DNA from: Oryzobacter faecalis
GTDB taxonomy: Bacteria > Actinomycetota > Actinomycetes > Actinomycetales > Dermatophilaceae
DNA: 64,000 nucleotides
Assembly: GCF_046764005.1 (NCBI RefSeq)
Contig: NZ_JBKOFW010000002.1
Location: 248,001-312,000 of the forward strand
Reading direction: 5' to 3'
This document shows, piece after piece, positions 42,532 through 51,318 of the stretch (positions are counted from its first letter, which is position 1; each line of letters opens with the position of its first letter). The position numbers and the translations under genes were made by a program. The notes under the pieces are model-generated. The model was not told the origin of the DNA, made no database searches, and saw nothing but the letters and a program-made list of their open reading frames with translations.

Positions 42532-42545
42532 GTTCCACGTGAAAC
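42532..42545. promoter_or_regulatory. parS site 1 (GTTCCACGTGAAAC), one mismatch
   Basis: It differs from GTTTCACGTGAAAC at one base and contains the GTG start codon of rsmG. Confidence 0.75.
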
Positions 42546-43267
42546 ATCACGAGCCGGACGAGCGTCCGGTCGCAGCACCAGCCGCACCCGAGGGTGCGGC
42601 TGGTCTGTTTGGTGACCGGCTCGAGCTCGCGGTGCGGTTCGCGGCGATCCTCGCCGACACGGGGGTGACCCACGGGCTGATCGGCCCGCGCGAGGTCCCC
42701 CGCCTATGGGAGCGGCACCTGCTCAACTGTGCGGTCGTCGCCGACGCCTTCCCCTCGGGCGTGCGCCTCGTCGACGTGGGCTCCGGGGCGGGGCTGCCCG
42801 GGGTGGTCCTCGCCATCGCGCGGCCGGACCTCGAGGTGCACCTCGTCGAACCGATGCTCCGGCGGACGACCTGGCTCGAGGGTGTCGTCGCCGAGCTGGA
42901 CCTCACGACGGTGACGGTGCACCGGGGCCGGGCCGAGGACCTGGCCGGCACCCTGTCGGCGCCGTTCGTCACGGCCCGGGCGGTGGCCCGCCTCGACAAG
43001 CTCGCCCGATGGTGCGTCCCTCTCCTCGAGGAGGACGGCACGCTCGTCGCGATGAAGGGGCGGTCCGCGCGCCAGGAGCTGGACGAGGACCGCCGGGCCC
43101 TCGACCGCCTCGGGCTGACCCGGGCCGCGGTCGTCGAGCACGGGGGAGACCTGCTCGACGAGCCCGTCCTCACGGTCGACCTCGGGTTCGCCCCCGCCCC
43201 GCCCCGGGGAAGGTCGGGTCCGCGGGGCCGGAGGGCGACCGGCCGACCGGCCCGCCGCCCCAGCTGA
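42539..43267 (+). CDS. rsmG: 16S rRNA (guanine-527-N7) methyltransferase
   Basis: This 242-residue protein starts at GTG 42539, which lies inside a parS site. The GidB motif VDVGSGAGLPGVVLAI (about 76-91) binds S-adenosylmethionine, and WERHLLNC precedes it. It methylates G527 in the 530 loop of 16S rRNA; loss gives streptomycin tolerance in other species. The basic C-terminal tail (RGRSGPRGRRATGRPARR) is an extension. No strong ribosome-binding site; the start is inferred. Confidence 0.94.
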   Translation: MKHHEPDERPVAAPAAPEGAAGLFGDRLELAVRFAAILADTGVTHGLIGPREVPRLWERHLLNCAVVADAFPSGVRLVDVGSGAGLPGVVLAIARPDLEVHLVEPMLRRTTWLEGVVAELDLTTVTVHRGRAEDLAGTLSAPFVTARAVARLDKLARWCVPLLEEDGTLVAMKGRSARQELDEDRRALDRLGLTRAAVVEHGGDLLDEPVLTVDLGFAPAPPRGRSGPRGRRATGRPARRPS

Positions 43268-43295
43268 GCGACACGCCTCGGCTCGAGGGAACGAC

Positions 43296-43309
43296 GTTTC
43301 ACGTGAAAC
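43296..43309. promoter_or_regulatory. parS site 2, perfect GTTTCACGTGAAAC
   Basis: A perfect 14-base palindrome bound by ParB. Confidence 0.9.
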
Positions 43310-43349
43310 GTGCCGTCCGGCCGGAACCCCCGCACCGCCACCCCGGGAT

Positions 43350-43363
43350 GTTTCACGTGGAAC
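43350..43363. promoter_or_regulatory. parS site 3 (GTTTCACGTGGAAC)
   Basis: One mismatch from the consensus, 54 bases from the perfect site. Confidence 0.85.
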
Positions 43364-43554
43364 ACCGTCAGGGGAGAGACAGGGCAGACCCCGCTGCTCG
43401 ATGAGGCAACGCCGGCCTCGTGGCGCGCCCTGTCCGGACTGCGAACGGCCGGCGCGACACGCCCCGGGCTGGCTGTGGATGACGCTTTGGCGTGTCACCC
43501 TCTCGTGGGGTTGGATGAGCGGGCCCTGCTGTTCCCTGACGAGAAGGTGGATTC

Positions 43555-44841
43555 GTGAGCGCCACGAGCGACGTCACCGAGGTGCGCACCGCTGCACCCG
43601 GGCTCGGATTCCCCCGGCTCTCGGGACCGGAGACGACCGACCTCGGCTGGCCCGCCGCGGACGAGGTCGACCGACGGCCGGCGCACGATGTTTCACGTGG
43701 AACGTCCCAACCGACCGCACCCCCCACGAGCCCCGGCGCGCCCCCCGTTTCACGTGAAACACCCCTGACCGACGCGACCCCCGAGCCCGGGCTGGCGGCA
43801 CCCGTCGCACCGTCGCCGACGGGGGAGTCCGCCCCCGTACCGGCCGCACCCCCGAAGACCGAGGAGCAGTACCGCCCCGTGGACGACGCCGAGCGCGCAC
43901 AGATCGCCGATGCCATGCCCAGCCACGACGACCGGACCCCACTGGCCCGGGCCGTCGCCGAGGACGCCCGCAAGCGGATCACCCTGAGCGGCCGCAGCGT
44001 GCCACGCCCCGACCGCACCCGGGTCCTCACCGTCGCCAACCAGAAGGGCGGCGTGGGCAAGACGACGACGACCGTCAACATCGCCGCCGCGCTCGCGCAG
44101 GCGGGGAGCAGCGTCCTCGTCATCGACCTCGACCCCCAGGGCAATGCCAGCACGGCTCTCGGCATCGAGCACCACGCCGAGGTGCCGAGCGTGTACGACG
44201 TCCTCGTCGAGGGGACCGCCATCGAGGACGTCGTCCAGAGGTGCCCCGACGTCCCCAACCTGCTGTGCGTCCCGGCGACGATCGACCTCGCCGGCGCGGA
44301 GATCGAGCTCGTGTCGCTGGTCGCCCGCGAGACCCGGCTTCAGAAGGCGGTCGAGGCCTTCGTCCGGGCGCGGACCGAGTCGGGGGACCGCATCGACTAC
44401 GTCCTCGTGGACTGCCCGCCCAGCCTGGGGCTGCTCACGGTCAACGCCTTCGTGGCGGCGACCGAGGTCTTCATCCCGATCCAGTGCGAGTACTACGCGC
44501 TCGAGGGCCTGTCCCAGCTGCTGAAGAACATCGAGCTCATCCGCAACCACCTCAACCGCCGGTTGCACGTGTCGACGATCCTGCTGACGATGTACGACGG
44601 CCGGACCCGGCTCTCGGCCCAGGTCGCGGACGAGGTCCGTGAGCACTTCCCGGGCCAGACGCTGCGCGCGACCGTGCCGCGGTCGGTGCGCATCTCCGAG
44701 GCCCCCAGCCACGGTCAGACCGTCATGACCTACGACCCCAACAGCAGCGGGGCCCTGTCCTATCTCGAGGCGGCCGTCGAGCTCGCCGAGCGCGGGATCG
44801 GCGCCGGGCAGGACGAGCAGAGCATCGAGGAGACCGCATGA
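43555..44841 (+). CDS. parA: Chromosome partitioning ATPase ParA
   Basis: This 428-residue protein starts at GTG 43555 with GAGAAGG upstream. The first 150 residues are disordered Pro/Ala-rich and are encoded partly by two parS sites. From residue 160 comes the Walker-type ATPase: deviant Walker A KGGVGKTTTT, DLDPQGN, and DCPPSLG. It binds DNA nonspecifically in the ATP form and moves ParB-bound origins apart after replication. The ATGA overlap with parB couples them. Confidence 0.96.
   Translation: MSATSDVTEVRTAAPGLGFPRLSGPETTDLGWPAADEVDRRPAHDVSRGTSQPTAPPTSPGAPPVSRETPLTDATPEPGLAAPVAPSPTGESAPVPAAPPKTEEQYRPVDDAERAQIADAMPSHDDRTPLARAVAEDARKRITLSGRSVPRPDRTRVLTVANQKGGVGKTTTTVNIAAALAQAGSSVLVIDLDPQGNASTALGIEHHAEVPSVYDVLVEGTAIEDVVQRCPDVPNLLCVPATIDLAGAEIELVSLVARETRLQKAVEAFVRARTESGDRIDYVLVDCPPSLGLLTVNAFVAATEVFIPIQCEYYALEGLSQLLKNIELIRNHLNRRLHVSTILLTMYDGRTRLSAQVADEVREHFPGQTLRATVPRSVRISEAPSHGQTVMTYDPNSSGALSYLEAAVELAERGIGAGQDEQSIEETA
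43690..43703. promoter_or_regulatory. parS site 4 (GTTTCACGTGGAAC), inside parA
   Basis: Read in the parA frame it encodes V-S-R-G-T, within the disordered N-terminal region. Confidence 0.8.
43747..43760. promoter_or_regulatory. parS site 5, perfect, inside parA
   Basis: Perfect GTTTCACGTGAAAC, encoding V-S-R-E-T in the parA frame, 57 bases after site 4. Confidence 0.88.
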
Positions 44842-45911
44842 GCGAGAAGCGTCGCGCCCTGGGCCGAGGCCTGGGCGCCCTCATCCCCAGTGGCACCGCC
44901 GTGAGCGAGCGCCCCGTCGACGTGTTCTTCAAGGACCGGGTCGACGCGGAGCCGACGTCCGACGGTCCCGCCGGCACCGACCCGGCGGCCCTGCCCACGC
45001 GCCCGGTCGACGGTGACGGCGCGGTCGCGGCCCCCTCAGCCCCGACCCACCCCGCTCCGGTCGACGGTTCGGCCCTGCAGCCGGTGCCCGGTGCCGAGTT
45101 CGCCGAGGTCCCGCTCGACGCCATCCGTCCCAACCCGCGCCAGCCGCGCACGGTGTTCGACGAGGACGACCTCGCCGAGCTCGTCCACTCGATCCGCGAG
45201 ATCGGCGTGCTCCAGCCGGTCGTCGTCCGGCCGGTCCCCGGAGCCGGCGCCGACGACGAGATCCGCTACGAGCTCATCATGGGCGAGCGGCGCTGGCGCG
45301 CGTCGCGCGAGGCCGGCAAGGAGACCGTCCCGGCGATCGTCCGCATCACCGAGGAGGACGACCTCCTGCGCGACGCGCTCCTGGAGAACCTCCACCGCAG
45401 CCAGCTCAACGCGCTCGAGGAGGCCGCCGCCTACCAGCAGCTCCTCGACGACTTCGGCTGCACCCAGGAGGTCCTCGCCCAGCGGATCGGCCGGTCGCGC
45501 CCGCAGATCTCCAACACCCTGCGCCTGCTCAAGCTCCCGCCGGTCGTCGCGCGGCGCGTGGCCGCGGGGGTGCTGTCCGCCGGGCACGCGCGGGCCCTGC
45601 TCGGCATGGCCGACGCCGCCGCCATGGAACGCCTCGCCCAGCGGATCGTCGCCGAGGGGCTGTCGGTGCGCACCGTCGAGGAGCTCGTCTCCCTCGGGGA
45701 CGCCGACACCCCGGCCGCCCGCCGCGCACCGCGCCCGGGGGCCCGGCGGCCCCAGCTCGACGACCTCGCCGCCGACCTCTCCGACCGGCTCGACACGCGG
45801 GTGCGGATCGCCCTCGGCGCCAAGAAGGGCCGCATCACCGTCGAGTTCGCCTCCGTGGAGGACCTCAACCGCATCCTCGACACGATGCACCTGCGGGCCG
45901 CCCGCGACTGA
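44838..45911 (+). CDS. parB: Chromosome partitioning protein ParB
   Basis: This is a 357-residue protein. Box I IRPNPRQPR and the CTP-binding GERRWRAS motif (near 153) are followed by box II ENLHRSQLNALEEA, the helix-turn-helix QRIGRSRPQISNTLRLLKLP that reads parS, and a C-terminal dimerisation domain. A CTP-switch clamp that loads at parS and spreads, serving ParA and SMC loading. The N-terminal 95 residues are a disordered extension. Confidence 0.96.
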   Translation: MSEKRRALGRGLGALIPSGTAVSERPVDVFFKDRVDAEPTSDGPAGTDPAALPTRPVDGDGAVAAPSAPTHPAPVDGSALQPVPGAEFAEVPLDAIRPNPRQPRTVFDEDDLAELVHSIREIGVLQPVVVRPVPGAGADDEIRYELIMGERRWRASREAGKETVPAIVRITEEDDLLRDALLENLHRSQLNALEEAAAYQQLLDDFGCTQEVLAQRIGRSRPQISNTLRLLKLPPVVARRVAAGVLSAGHARALLGMADAAAMERLAQRIVAEGLSVRTVEELVSLGDADTPAARRAPRPGARRPQLDDLAADLSDRLDTRVRIALGAKKGRITVEFASVEDLNRILDTMHLRAARD

Positions 45912-45938
45912 CGGCAGGCGACCCGGTCACACACGACG

Positions 45939-45979
45939 AAGGCGCGGATCCCGTTGCATCACAACGGGATCCGCGCCTT
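45939..45979. terminator. Bidirectional terminator between parB and trxA
   Basis: Perfect 18-base arms (AAGGCGCGGATCCCGTTG and complement) with loop CATCA lie between convergent genes, 27 and 18 bases from the two stops. Confidence 0.85.
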
Positions 45980-45997
45980 CGGCCGTGCGGGGCGACC

Positions 45998-46324
45998 TCA
46001 GCCGAGGAAGGGCTCCAGCTCGCGGAGCAGCTTGGGCTTGGGCATCGCGCCGATGATCGTCTTGACGATCTCGCCGTTCTGGTAGACGTGCATCGTCGGG
46101 ATGCTCGTGATGCCGAGCTTGCCGGTGATGGCCGGGTTCTCGTCGGTGTTGAGCTTGACGATGGTGACCTTGTCGCCGTGGTCGCGGGCGATCTCGTCGA
46201 GGATGGGCGCGACGGCGCGGCACGGGCCGCACCACTCGGCCCAGAAGTCGACGAGCACGGGCTTGTCGCTGTTGAGGACGTCGAGCTCGAAGGTCTCGTC
46301 GGTGGTCTTGGAGACGGCTCCCAT
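45998..46324 (-). CDS. trxA: Thioredoxin
   Basis: This is a 108-residue protein starting at ATG 46324 behind GAAAGGA. The redox motif WCGPC lies near residue 32, and the cis-Pro is in TSIPT. It reduces protein disulfides using electrons from the reductase encoded upstream. Cotranscribed with trxB. Confidence 0.97.
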   Translation of the reverse strand: MGAVSKTTDETFELDVLNSDKPVLVDFWAEWCGPCRAVAPILDEIARDHGDKVTIVKLNTDENPAITGKLGITSIPTMHVYQNGEIVKTIIGAMPKPKLLRELEPFLG

Positions 46325-46401
46325 GGGCGGGATCCTTTCAGGAGGGGTGGGCGGGGTGTGGTGGTCGATGGTGCCGGAGGGGTCCGACACCGGTGGCCGG
46401 G

Positions 46402-47361
46402 TCAGTGGGCCAGGGCGGGGGCCTGGTCGTGGACGTGGGCGAGGAACCGCTCGGCGTCCAGGGCCGCGGCGCAGCCCGACCCCGCGGCGGTGATGGCCTG
46501 GCGGTAGGTGTGGTCGACGAGGTCGCCACAGGCGAAGACGCCGGGCACGTTCGTGGCGGTCGAGCGCCCCTGGACGAGGACATAGCCCTCGTCGTCGAGG
46601 TCGACGACTCCCCGGATGAGCTCGTTGCGCGGGTCGTGGCCGATGGCGATGAACAGGCCGGTGGCGGCGAGCTCGCGGGTCTCGCCGGTGACGGTGTCGC
46701 GCAGGGTGACCCCGGTCAGCTTGTCCTCGCCGTGGATCGCCGCGACCTCGCTGTTCCACGTGAAACGGATCTTGTCGTTGGCGAACGCGCGGTCGGCCAT
46801 GATCTTCGAGGCCCGCAGCTCGTCGCGCCGGTGGACGATCGTCACCGAGCGGGCGAACTTCGTGAGGAACGTGGCCTCCTCCACGGCGGAGTCACCACCC
46901 CCGACGACGACGATGTCCTGGTCGCGGAAGAAGAACCCGTCGCACGTGGCGCACCACGAGACGCCGTGGCCGGAGAGGCGCTTCTCGTCGGCGAGCCCCA
47001 GCTCCCGGTACGCCGACCCCATCGCGAGGATGACGGCGTGCGCCCGGTACTCGGTGCCCTCGGCGTCGACGACGACCTTGACGTCGCCGTCGAGCGAGAC
47101 CGACTCGACGTCGTCGGTGATGATCTCGGTGCCGAACCGCTCGGCCTGGGCGCGCATGTTCTCCATGAGGTCCGGGCCCATGATGCCGTCGCGGAAGCCC
47201 GGGAAGTTCTCGACCTCGGTCGTGTTCATCAACGCCCCACCAGCGGTGACGGCGCCCTCGAACAGCAGCGGGCGCAGGTTGGCGCGCGCGGCGTAGACCG
47301 CCGCGGTCCAGCCCGCCGGACCCGAACCGATGATGATGACGTTGCGGACGTCGGAGGTCAC
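46402..47361 (-). CDS. trxB: Thioredoxin reductase
   Basis: This 319-residue protein starts at GTG 47361. The FAD-binding GSGPAGWTAAVYAAR start, redox motif CATC (SWCATCDGFF) and NADPH-binding GGGDSAVEEA are the standard low-molecular-weight reductase layout. It passes electrons from NADPH to TrxA. A GGAAC-N18-GTT promoter upstream matches the thiol-stress sigma factor class. The coding sequence contains one parS-like site. Confidence 0.97.
   Translation of the reverse strand: MTSDVRNVIIIGSGPAGWTAAVYAARANLRPLLFEGAVTAGGALMNTTEVENFPGFRDGIMGPDLMENMRAQAERFGTEIITDDVESVSLDGDVKVVVDAEGTEYRAHAVILAMGSAYRELGLADEKRLSGHGVSWCATCDGFFFRDQDIVVVGGGDSAVEEATFLTKFARSVTIVHRRDELRASKIMADRAFANDKIRFTWNSEVAAIHGEDKLTGVTLRDTVTGETRELAATGLFIAIGHDPRNELIRGVVDLDDEGYVLVQGRSTATNVPGVFACGDLVDHTYRQAITAAGSGCAAALDAERFLAHVHDQAPALAH
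46753..46766. promoter_or_regulatory. parS-like site inside trxB
   Basis: GTTCCACGTGAAAC, the same one-mismatch form as site 1, about 3 kb from the par operon. A functional parS so near oriC is plausible. Confidence 0.65.
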
Positions 47362-47422
47362 GTGGACACAGCCCCTTGTGGTGGAGTCGGGTGGCGACCG
47401 CAACATGCGGTGCTCGAAGATG

Positions 47423-47448
47423 AACCGATCCTAGGGCCGCGGTGTTCC
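47423..47448 (-). promoter_or_regulatory. SigR/SigH-type promoter of trxB-trxA
   Basis: GGAAC (47448-47444), exactly 18 bases, then GTT (47425-47423) on the minus strand, 62 bases before the trxB start. This is the GGAAT/C-N18-GTT consensus of the disulfide-stress sigma factors known to control trxBA in Streptomyces. Confidence 0.65.
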
Positions 47449-47500
47449 CGACGCCTTGTCGCCCCGCCGGTCCGGACGGCTGGTTCCGGGGTGTGACACC

Positions 47501-48358
47501 TCAGTCGAGGGAGACCGGACCACTGATGGGACCGGTGGTGCCCGTGGTGCAGGCGCGGTCGACGGCCCACACCGTCCGCCCGGTCTCGGCCGTCGCGACG
47601 ACCACGGCGGCCGGCGCGCCGTCGACCTCCGCGAGGTCGACGAGGAGACCGGCCGTCGCGGGGATGCCGAGGGCGTCGGCGCACGACCGGGCCCCGAGCG
47701 GGGTCCCGAGGGGCCCGATGCCCGGGGCCTCGGCGGCGAGCTCGCGCAGCGGCGCCGCGGAGCCGTCCACGAGGCGACGGGCCGCCGGGGCGAGGTCGGC
47801 GCTCTCGTAGGACTGTCCCGAGGTGACGACGAGCACCTCGCCCGACCCCGCGGCGGGCGCGAGGGCGGCCGAGCCACCGGAGGTGTCGGTCCCTGCGTCG
47901 CCGCCCGCCTGCGACTCGGCCCGCCCGGCGCCCGAGTCGGCCCCGCCGTTCGCGTCGAACGCCGCCGTGAGGCCGCCCTGGGTCACCTGGAGCGCGACCC
48001 CCCCGAGCCCCATCGCCCCGACGACCGCGGCCGCCACGGCGAGGTGACGGGCCCGTGGGCGCCGCCGCAGCGGGAGGACCCGGGCGCCCTCGTCCTCGGC
48101 CGGGGGTCCGGAGGCGGGGGAGGAGACCGGCGACGACATCGAGGGCGAGCCCGGGCCGGCCGGAGCCGCGCCGGCCCCGGTCGCACCGGTCCCGGTCGCA
48201 GCGATCCCGGCCGCGCCGGCCTCGGCCGCCAGGGCCGCGGTGATCCGCTCGACGAGGTCCTCCGGCATGGGTCCGGGGTCGGGCAGGCCCGCGAGCAGCG
48301 CGCGCATGCCCGTCGGGTCGTGCTCGACGGGGGCGTCGTCGTCGTGGGGGTGGCTCAC
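47501..48358 (-). CDS. RsmA-like anti-sigma factor for SigM (putative)
   Basis: This 285-residue protein starts at GTG 48358 behind GGAGG. A short cytoplasmic N-terminus (MRALLAGLPDPGPMPEDLVERITAALA) is followed by an Ala/Pro-rich linker, one membrane helix near 150-170 and an extracytoplasmic region rich in Ala/Gly with two Cys. The position between sigM and trxB matches Rv3912 (RsmA), the membrane anti-sigma factor of SigM in Mycobacterium. Sequence alone is weakly conserved, so context carries the call. Confidence 0.65.
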   Translation of the reverse strand: MSHPHDDDAPVEHDPTGMRALLAGLPDPGPMPEDLVERITAALAAEAGAAGIAATGTGATGAGAAPAGPGSPSMSSPVSSPASGPPAEDEGARVLPLRRRPRARHLAVAAAVVGAMGLGGVALQVTQGGLTAAFDANGGADSGAGRAESQAGGDAGTDTSGGSAALAPAAGSGEVLVVTSGQSYESADLAPAARRLVDGSAAPLRELAAEAPGIGPLGTPLGARSCADALGIPATAGLLVDLAEVDGAPAAVVVATAETGRTVWAVDRACTTGTTGPISGPVSLD

Positions 48359-48443
48359 GAGGTCCTCCGGGACGTGCCCTCGGGCTGGGGATCGGTGCGG
48401 GTGTCGGCCGCCCCCGCGCAGCGGAGGAGCCTCGGGTACGACG

Positions 48444-49034
48444 TCACGGGGCCCCCTGGGGTTCCGCGCCGTCGGAGACCGGCGCATCGCGCGCCCCGAG
48501 CAGGGCGGAGAGGGCCTCGCGCCCGCGGAAGCACCGGGACTTCACGGTTCCCTCGGCCACGCCGAGGACGGCAGCCGCCTCGGCCACGGAGAGCCCGTGC
48601 ATGTCGACGAGGACGAGCGCCATCCGCTGGCCCTCCGGGAGGCGGGCCAGGGCCTCACGGACGTCGAGACGTGCCTCGACCGACGCGTGGTGGTCGTGGC
48701 GGTCCGGGAGGTCGAGCTCGGCGACGTCGCCGGCGCGGCGCACCGTGACCCGCTCGCGGCGGATCCGGTCCAGGCAGGCGTTGACGACGATGCGGTGCAG
48801 CCAGGTCGTCACCGCGGCCTCACCGCGGTAGGCGTCGGCGCGGCGGAAGGCGGAGATGAACGCCTCCTGCACGGCGTCGGCGGCGAGCTCGCGGTTGGAG
48901 GTCGTCCGCAGCGCGACCGCGTACATCCGGTCGCGGTGCCTGCGGAACAGCTCACCGAACGCGGCGCCGCCGTCACCGGCCACGTGGCGCGCGATGAGGT
49001 CGCGGTCGCTGAGCTCGAGCAGGTCGTCGGTCAT
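48444..49034 (-). CDS. sigM: ECF sigma factor SigM
   Basis: This is a 196-residue protein starting at ATG 49034. Sigma region 2 (RHRDRMYAVALRTTSNRELAADAVQEAF) and region 4 (LPEGQRMALVLVDMHGLSVAEAAAVLGVAEGTVKSR) are both complete. The order murJ-pseudokinase-sigM-anti-sigma-trxB-trxA is that of mycobacterial SigM. It controls surface and envelope genes there. The downstream anti-sigma gene presumably holds it inactive. Confidence 0.92.
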   Translation of the reverse strand: MTDDLLELSDRDLIARHVAGDGGAAFGELFRRHRDRMYAVALRTTSNRELAADAVQEAFISAFRRADAYRGEAAVTTWLHRIVVNACLDRIRRERVTVRRAGDVAELDLPDRHDHHASVEARLDVREALARLPEGQRMALVLVDMHGLSVAEAAAVLGVAEGTVKSRCFRGREALSALLGARDAPVSDGAEPQGAP

Positions 49035-49047
49035 CGGGGGGCCGGCC

Positions 49048-51228
49048 TCAGCCGGTGACGACGACCTCGCCCAGCCACGCCCGGCGCTTGCCCCGGTCGT
49101 CCTCGGACACCTTCGTGTACCAGATGACGATGTACTGGCCGCTGACCTCGGGCGGGACGGCGAAGGTGACCTTGCCCCGGGCGTCCTTCTTCGTGCCGAT
49201 CTTCGTGGCGCCCTCGAGCCGGTTCTCCGGGCCGACGTAGACCTCGAGGTCGGAGCGCACCGGGATGACGAGCTCGACACCCTGCGGCTTCTTGTTCGGC
49301 CCGAGGTCGACGACGACGCCGAGCCCCTTCTTCAGGCCGCCGAACTCGTCGGAGCGGTAGTTCTCGGAGTACCAGGCGTCGTCCGGGTCGCCGTCGTAGG
49401 CCTTGGGCGCGAGGCTGTTGTTCTCCTCGCCGTCGCCCTCGGGGTCGTAGGGCTCGACCTTGAGGATGGCGAGGGGCTCCGGGCTGCCGGTCGGCGCGGG
49501 GCTGGCGCTGCCGCTCGCGCTCGCGCTCGGGGAGGGCGGGCCCGACGCGGCGGGGGTGCTCGAGGAGTCGGGGGTCCCGAACCCGAGGTTGCCCGTGTTG
49601 GCCCCGATCCGCGAGATCCCCCAGATGCCGATGACGAGGGCGAGGACGAGGAAGCCCGCGACGATGCCGAGGGCCAGCTTGGACTCGTCCTTGGTCAGCG
49701 GCTCGGCGGGGACGAGCGGGGCGGGCGCCTCGAGCCCGTCGACGGCACCCGGCTCGCGGGCGGTGTCGGGCGAGAGCTCGGAGACCTTGTCGACGGCGCG
49801 ACGGGCCAGCGTGCCGACGCGCTCACCGACGGTGCCGAGGGCTCCGGCGACGGCTGCGCCGGCGGCTGCCGCACCGGCCGCGGCTCCCGAGGCGGCGGTC
49901 GCGACGGCTCCGGGTCGCTCGTCGTCGTCGCGGTCCTCGCGCTCGGCCGCCTCGGCGTCCTCGACGGGGTCCCGGCGGTCGGGGAGGCGGCGGACGGGCG
50001 CCACCGTCGGGAGGTCGATGACCCGCGTCCGTTCGGGCCGGTCGTCGTCCTCCGCCCCGGACCCGGGGACGTCGGACGCCGGGGTGAGGCGGGGCAGCTC
50101 GTGCGTGGGGCCGCCGGACGCGGCGGGTCCGCGGGAGGAGGTGTCCGCGCCGGCAGCGGCAGCGGCCGCACCGGCGGCACCGGCGGCACCGGCCGCGCCG
50201 AGCACGCGCAGGTTCGAGCGCACGACCGTGGCCTCGGGGTCGTCGGCCGGGTCGAGGGGCGCCGGGGGGACCGGCCCGGCACCCGGACCGTCGCTGGACG
50301 CCGGGAGGTCGTCGAGGGCGGGGCCCGCGGACCCGGCGAACGGGACGACGTCCTCGACCGGGGCAGCGTCGTCGACGCCGTCGGTCTCACCCGCGCCGTC
50401 GTCCTCCGCGGCGTCGAGCGGCCCGGGCCGCTCCTCGCTGGCGACCCGCGCCACCGGGCGCCCGATGACCTGTCGCGAGGGCCATGGGGCGACCTGGCGC
50501 GCGTAGTCGCCCGGGCTCGTCGGCCCCTGGTCGTCGTTGATCGTCAGGCGGCAGATGGCGTCGAGGTCGCGCGGGACGCCGGCCGCGATCTCGGACGGGG
50601 CAGCCACCCCGCCGGGCACGCGCGGGGCGGCGGCGAGGCCGGACCCACCGCTCCCGAGCGGCCACAGGCCGGTCAGGCCGGCGTAGGCGAGGGCGACGAC
50701 GCCCACGGCGTCGCGCCGGGCGGCCTCCTCGGCCTCGGCGCCGTCGTCACCGGCGCGGACCGCGGCCGTCTCGAGGCCACGGAGGCGGACGTCGCCCTCC
50801 GGGGTGCGCAGGACGTCGTCGGGTTCGAGGGCGAGGTGGTGCATCCCGCGCTGGCGGGCCGTCTCGAGGGCGGCTGCGACCTCCCCGGTGATCCGCCGGA
50901 CCTCGTCGCCCGGGACGCCGCCACCGGTGACGAGGTCGGTGAGGGTGCGTGCGTCGGAGAGGTCCTCCTCGACGACGTAGGCGACGCCGTCGTCGGTGCC
51001 GACGTCGAGGATGCGGGCGAAGACGACGTGCGAGACCGAGGCCGCACGGCGGGCGGCGTCGAGCAGGGCCGGCGTGCGGTGGTCGTCGGAGGCGATGACG
51101 AGCACGGAGACGCGACGCCCGAGGGTCTGGTCGTCGGCCGACCAGCGTTCGGTGTCACGCAGCTGCTCGAGCCTGCGGTGGACGGCGTAGCGCCCCCCGA
51201 GGACGGTGCCGGGTCCCACACCCCTCAC
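49048..51228 (-). CDS. Membrane pseudokinase with C-terminal discoidin-like domain
   Basis: This is a 726-residue protein starting at GTG 51228 behind GGAAGGAG. Residues 1-250 have a protein-kinase fold but lack the catalytic set: no VAVK lysine (VSVLVIA), HLALEPDDV in place of HRDxKPxN and RGLE in place of DFG. A very long disordered linker follows, then one membrane helix near 525 and an external domain (DDAWYSENYRSDEFGG...) like F5/8 type C. In Mycobacterium the same pseudokinase is the tail of MviN/MurJ and recruits FhaA; here it is a separate protein beside murJ. It likely gates peptidoglycan precursor flipping. Confidence 0.82.
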   Translation of the reverse strand: MRGVGPGTVLGGRYAVHRRLEQLRDTERWSADDQTLGRRVSVLVIASDDHRTPALLDAARRAASVSHVVFARILDVGTDDGVAYVVEEDLSDARTLTDLVTGGGVPGDEVRRITGEVAAALETARQRGMHHLALEPDDVLRTPEGDVRLRGLETAAVRAGDDGAEAEEAARRDAVGVVALAYAGLTGLWPLGSGGSGLAAAPRVPGGVAAPSEIAAGVPRDLDAICRLTINDDQGPTSPGDYARQVAPWPSRQVIGRPVARVASEERPGPLDAAEDDGAGETDGVDDAAPVEDVVPFAGSAGPALDDLPASSDGPGAGPVPPAPLDPADDPEATVVRSNLRVLGAAGAAGAAGAAAAAAGADTSSRGPAASGGPTHELPRLTPASDVPGSGAEDDDRPERTRVIDLPTVAPVRRLPDRRDPVEDAEAAEREDRDDDERPGAVATAASGAAAGAAAAGAAVAGALGTVGERVGTLARRAVDKVSELSPDTAREPGAVDGLEAPAPLVPAEPLTKDESKLALGIVAGFLVLALVIGIWGISRIGANTGNLGFGTPDSSSTPAASGPPSPSASASGSASPAPTGSPEPLAILKVEPYDPEGDGEENNSLAPKAYDGDPDDAWYSENYRSDEFGGLKKGLGVVVDLGPNKKPQGVELVIPVRSDLEVYVGPENRLEGATKIGTKKDARGKVTFAVPPEVSGQYIVIWYTKVSEDDRGKRRAWLGEVVVTG

Positions 51229-51318
51229 CGCTGCTCCTTCCGGTCGACGTCGTCGGCGCGCACGCGCGCGCAGCACCCGCGGCCGGCGGGTGTGGGCTCC
51301 ATCGTAGACAGGGACCGG

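Larger units (their letters stand above)
43268..43554. other. rsmG-parA intergenic region with parS
   Basis: This 287-base spacer holds two parS sites (separate entries). A short open frame covers 43310-43558 but translates through a parS site, so I do not call it a gene. Confidence 0.5.

Noticed and set aside
43310..43558. 82-residue open frame between rsmG and parA
   Set aside because: It reads through a parS site and has no ribosome-binding site or known relative in this conserved locus.
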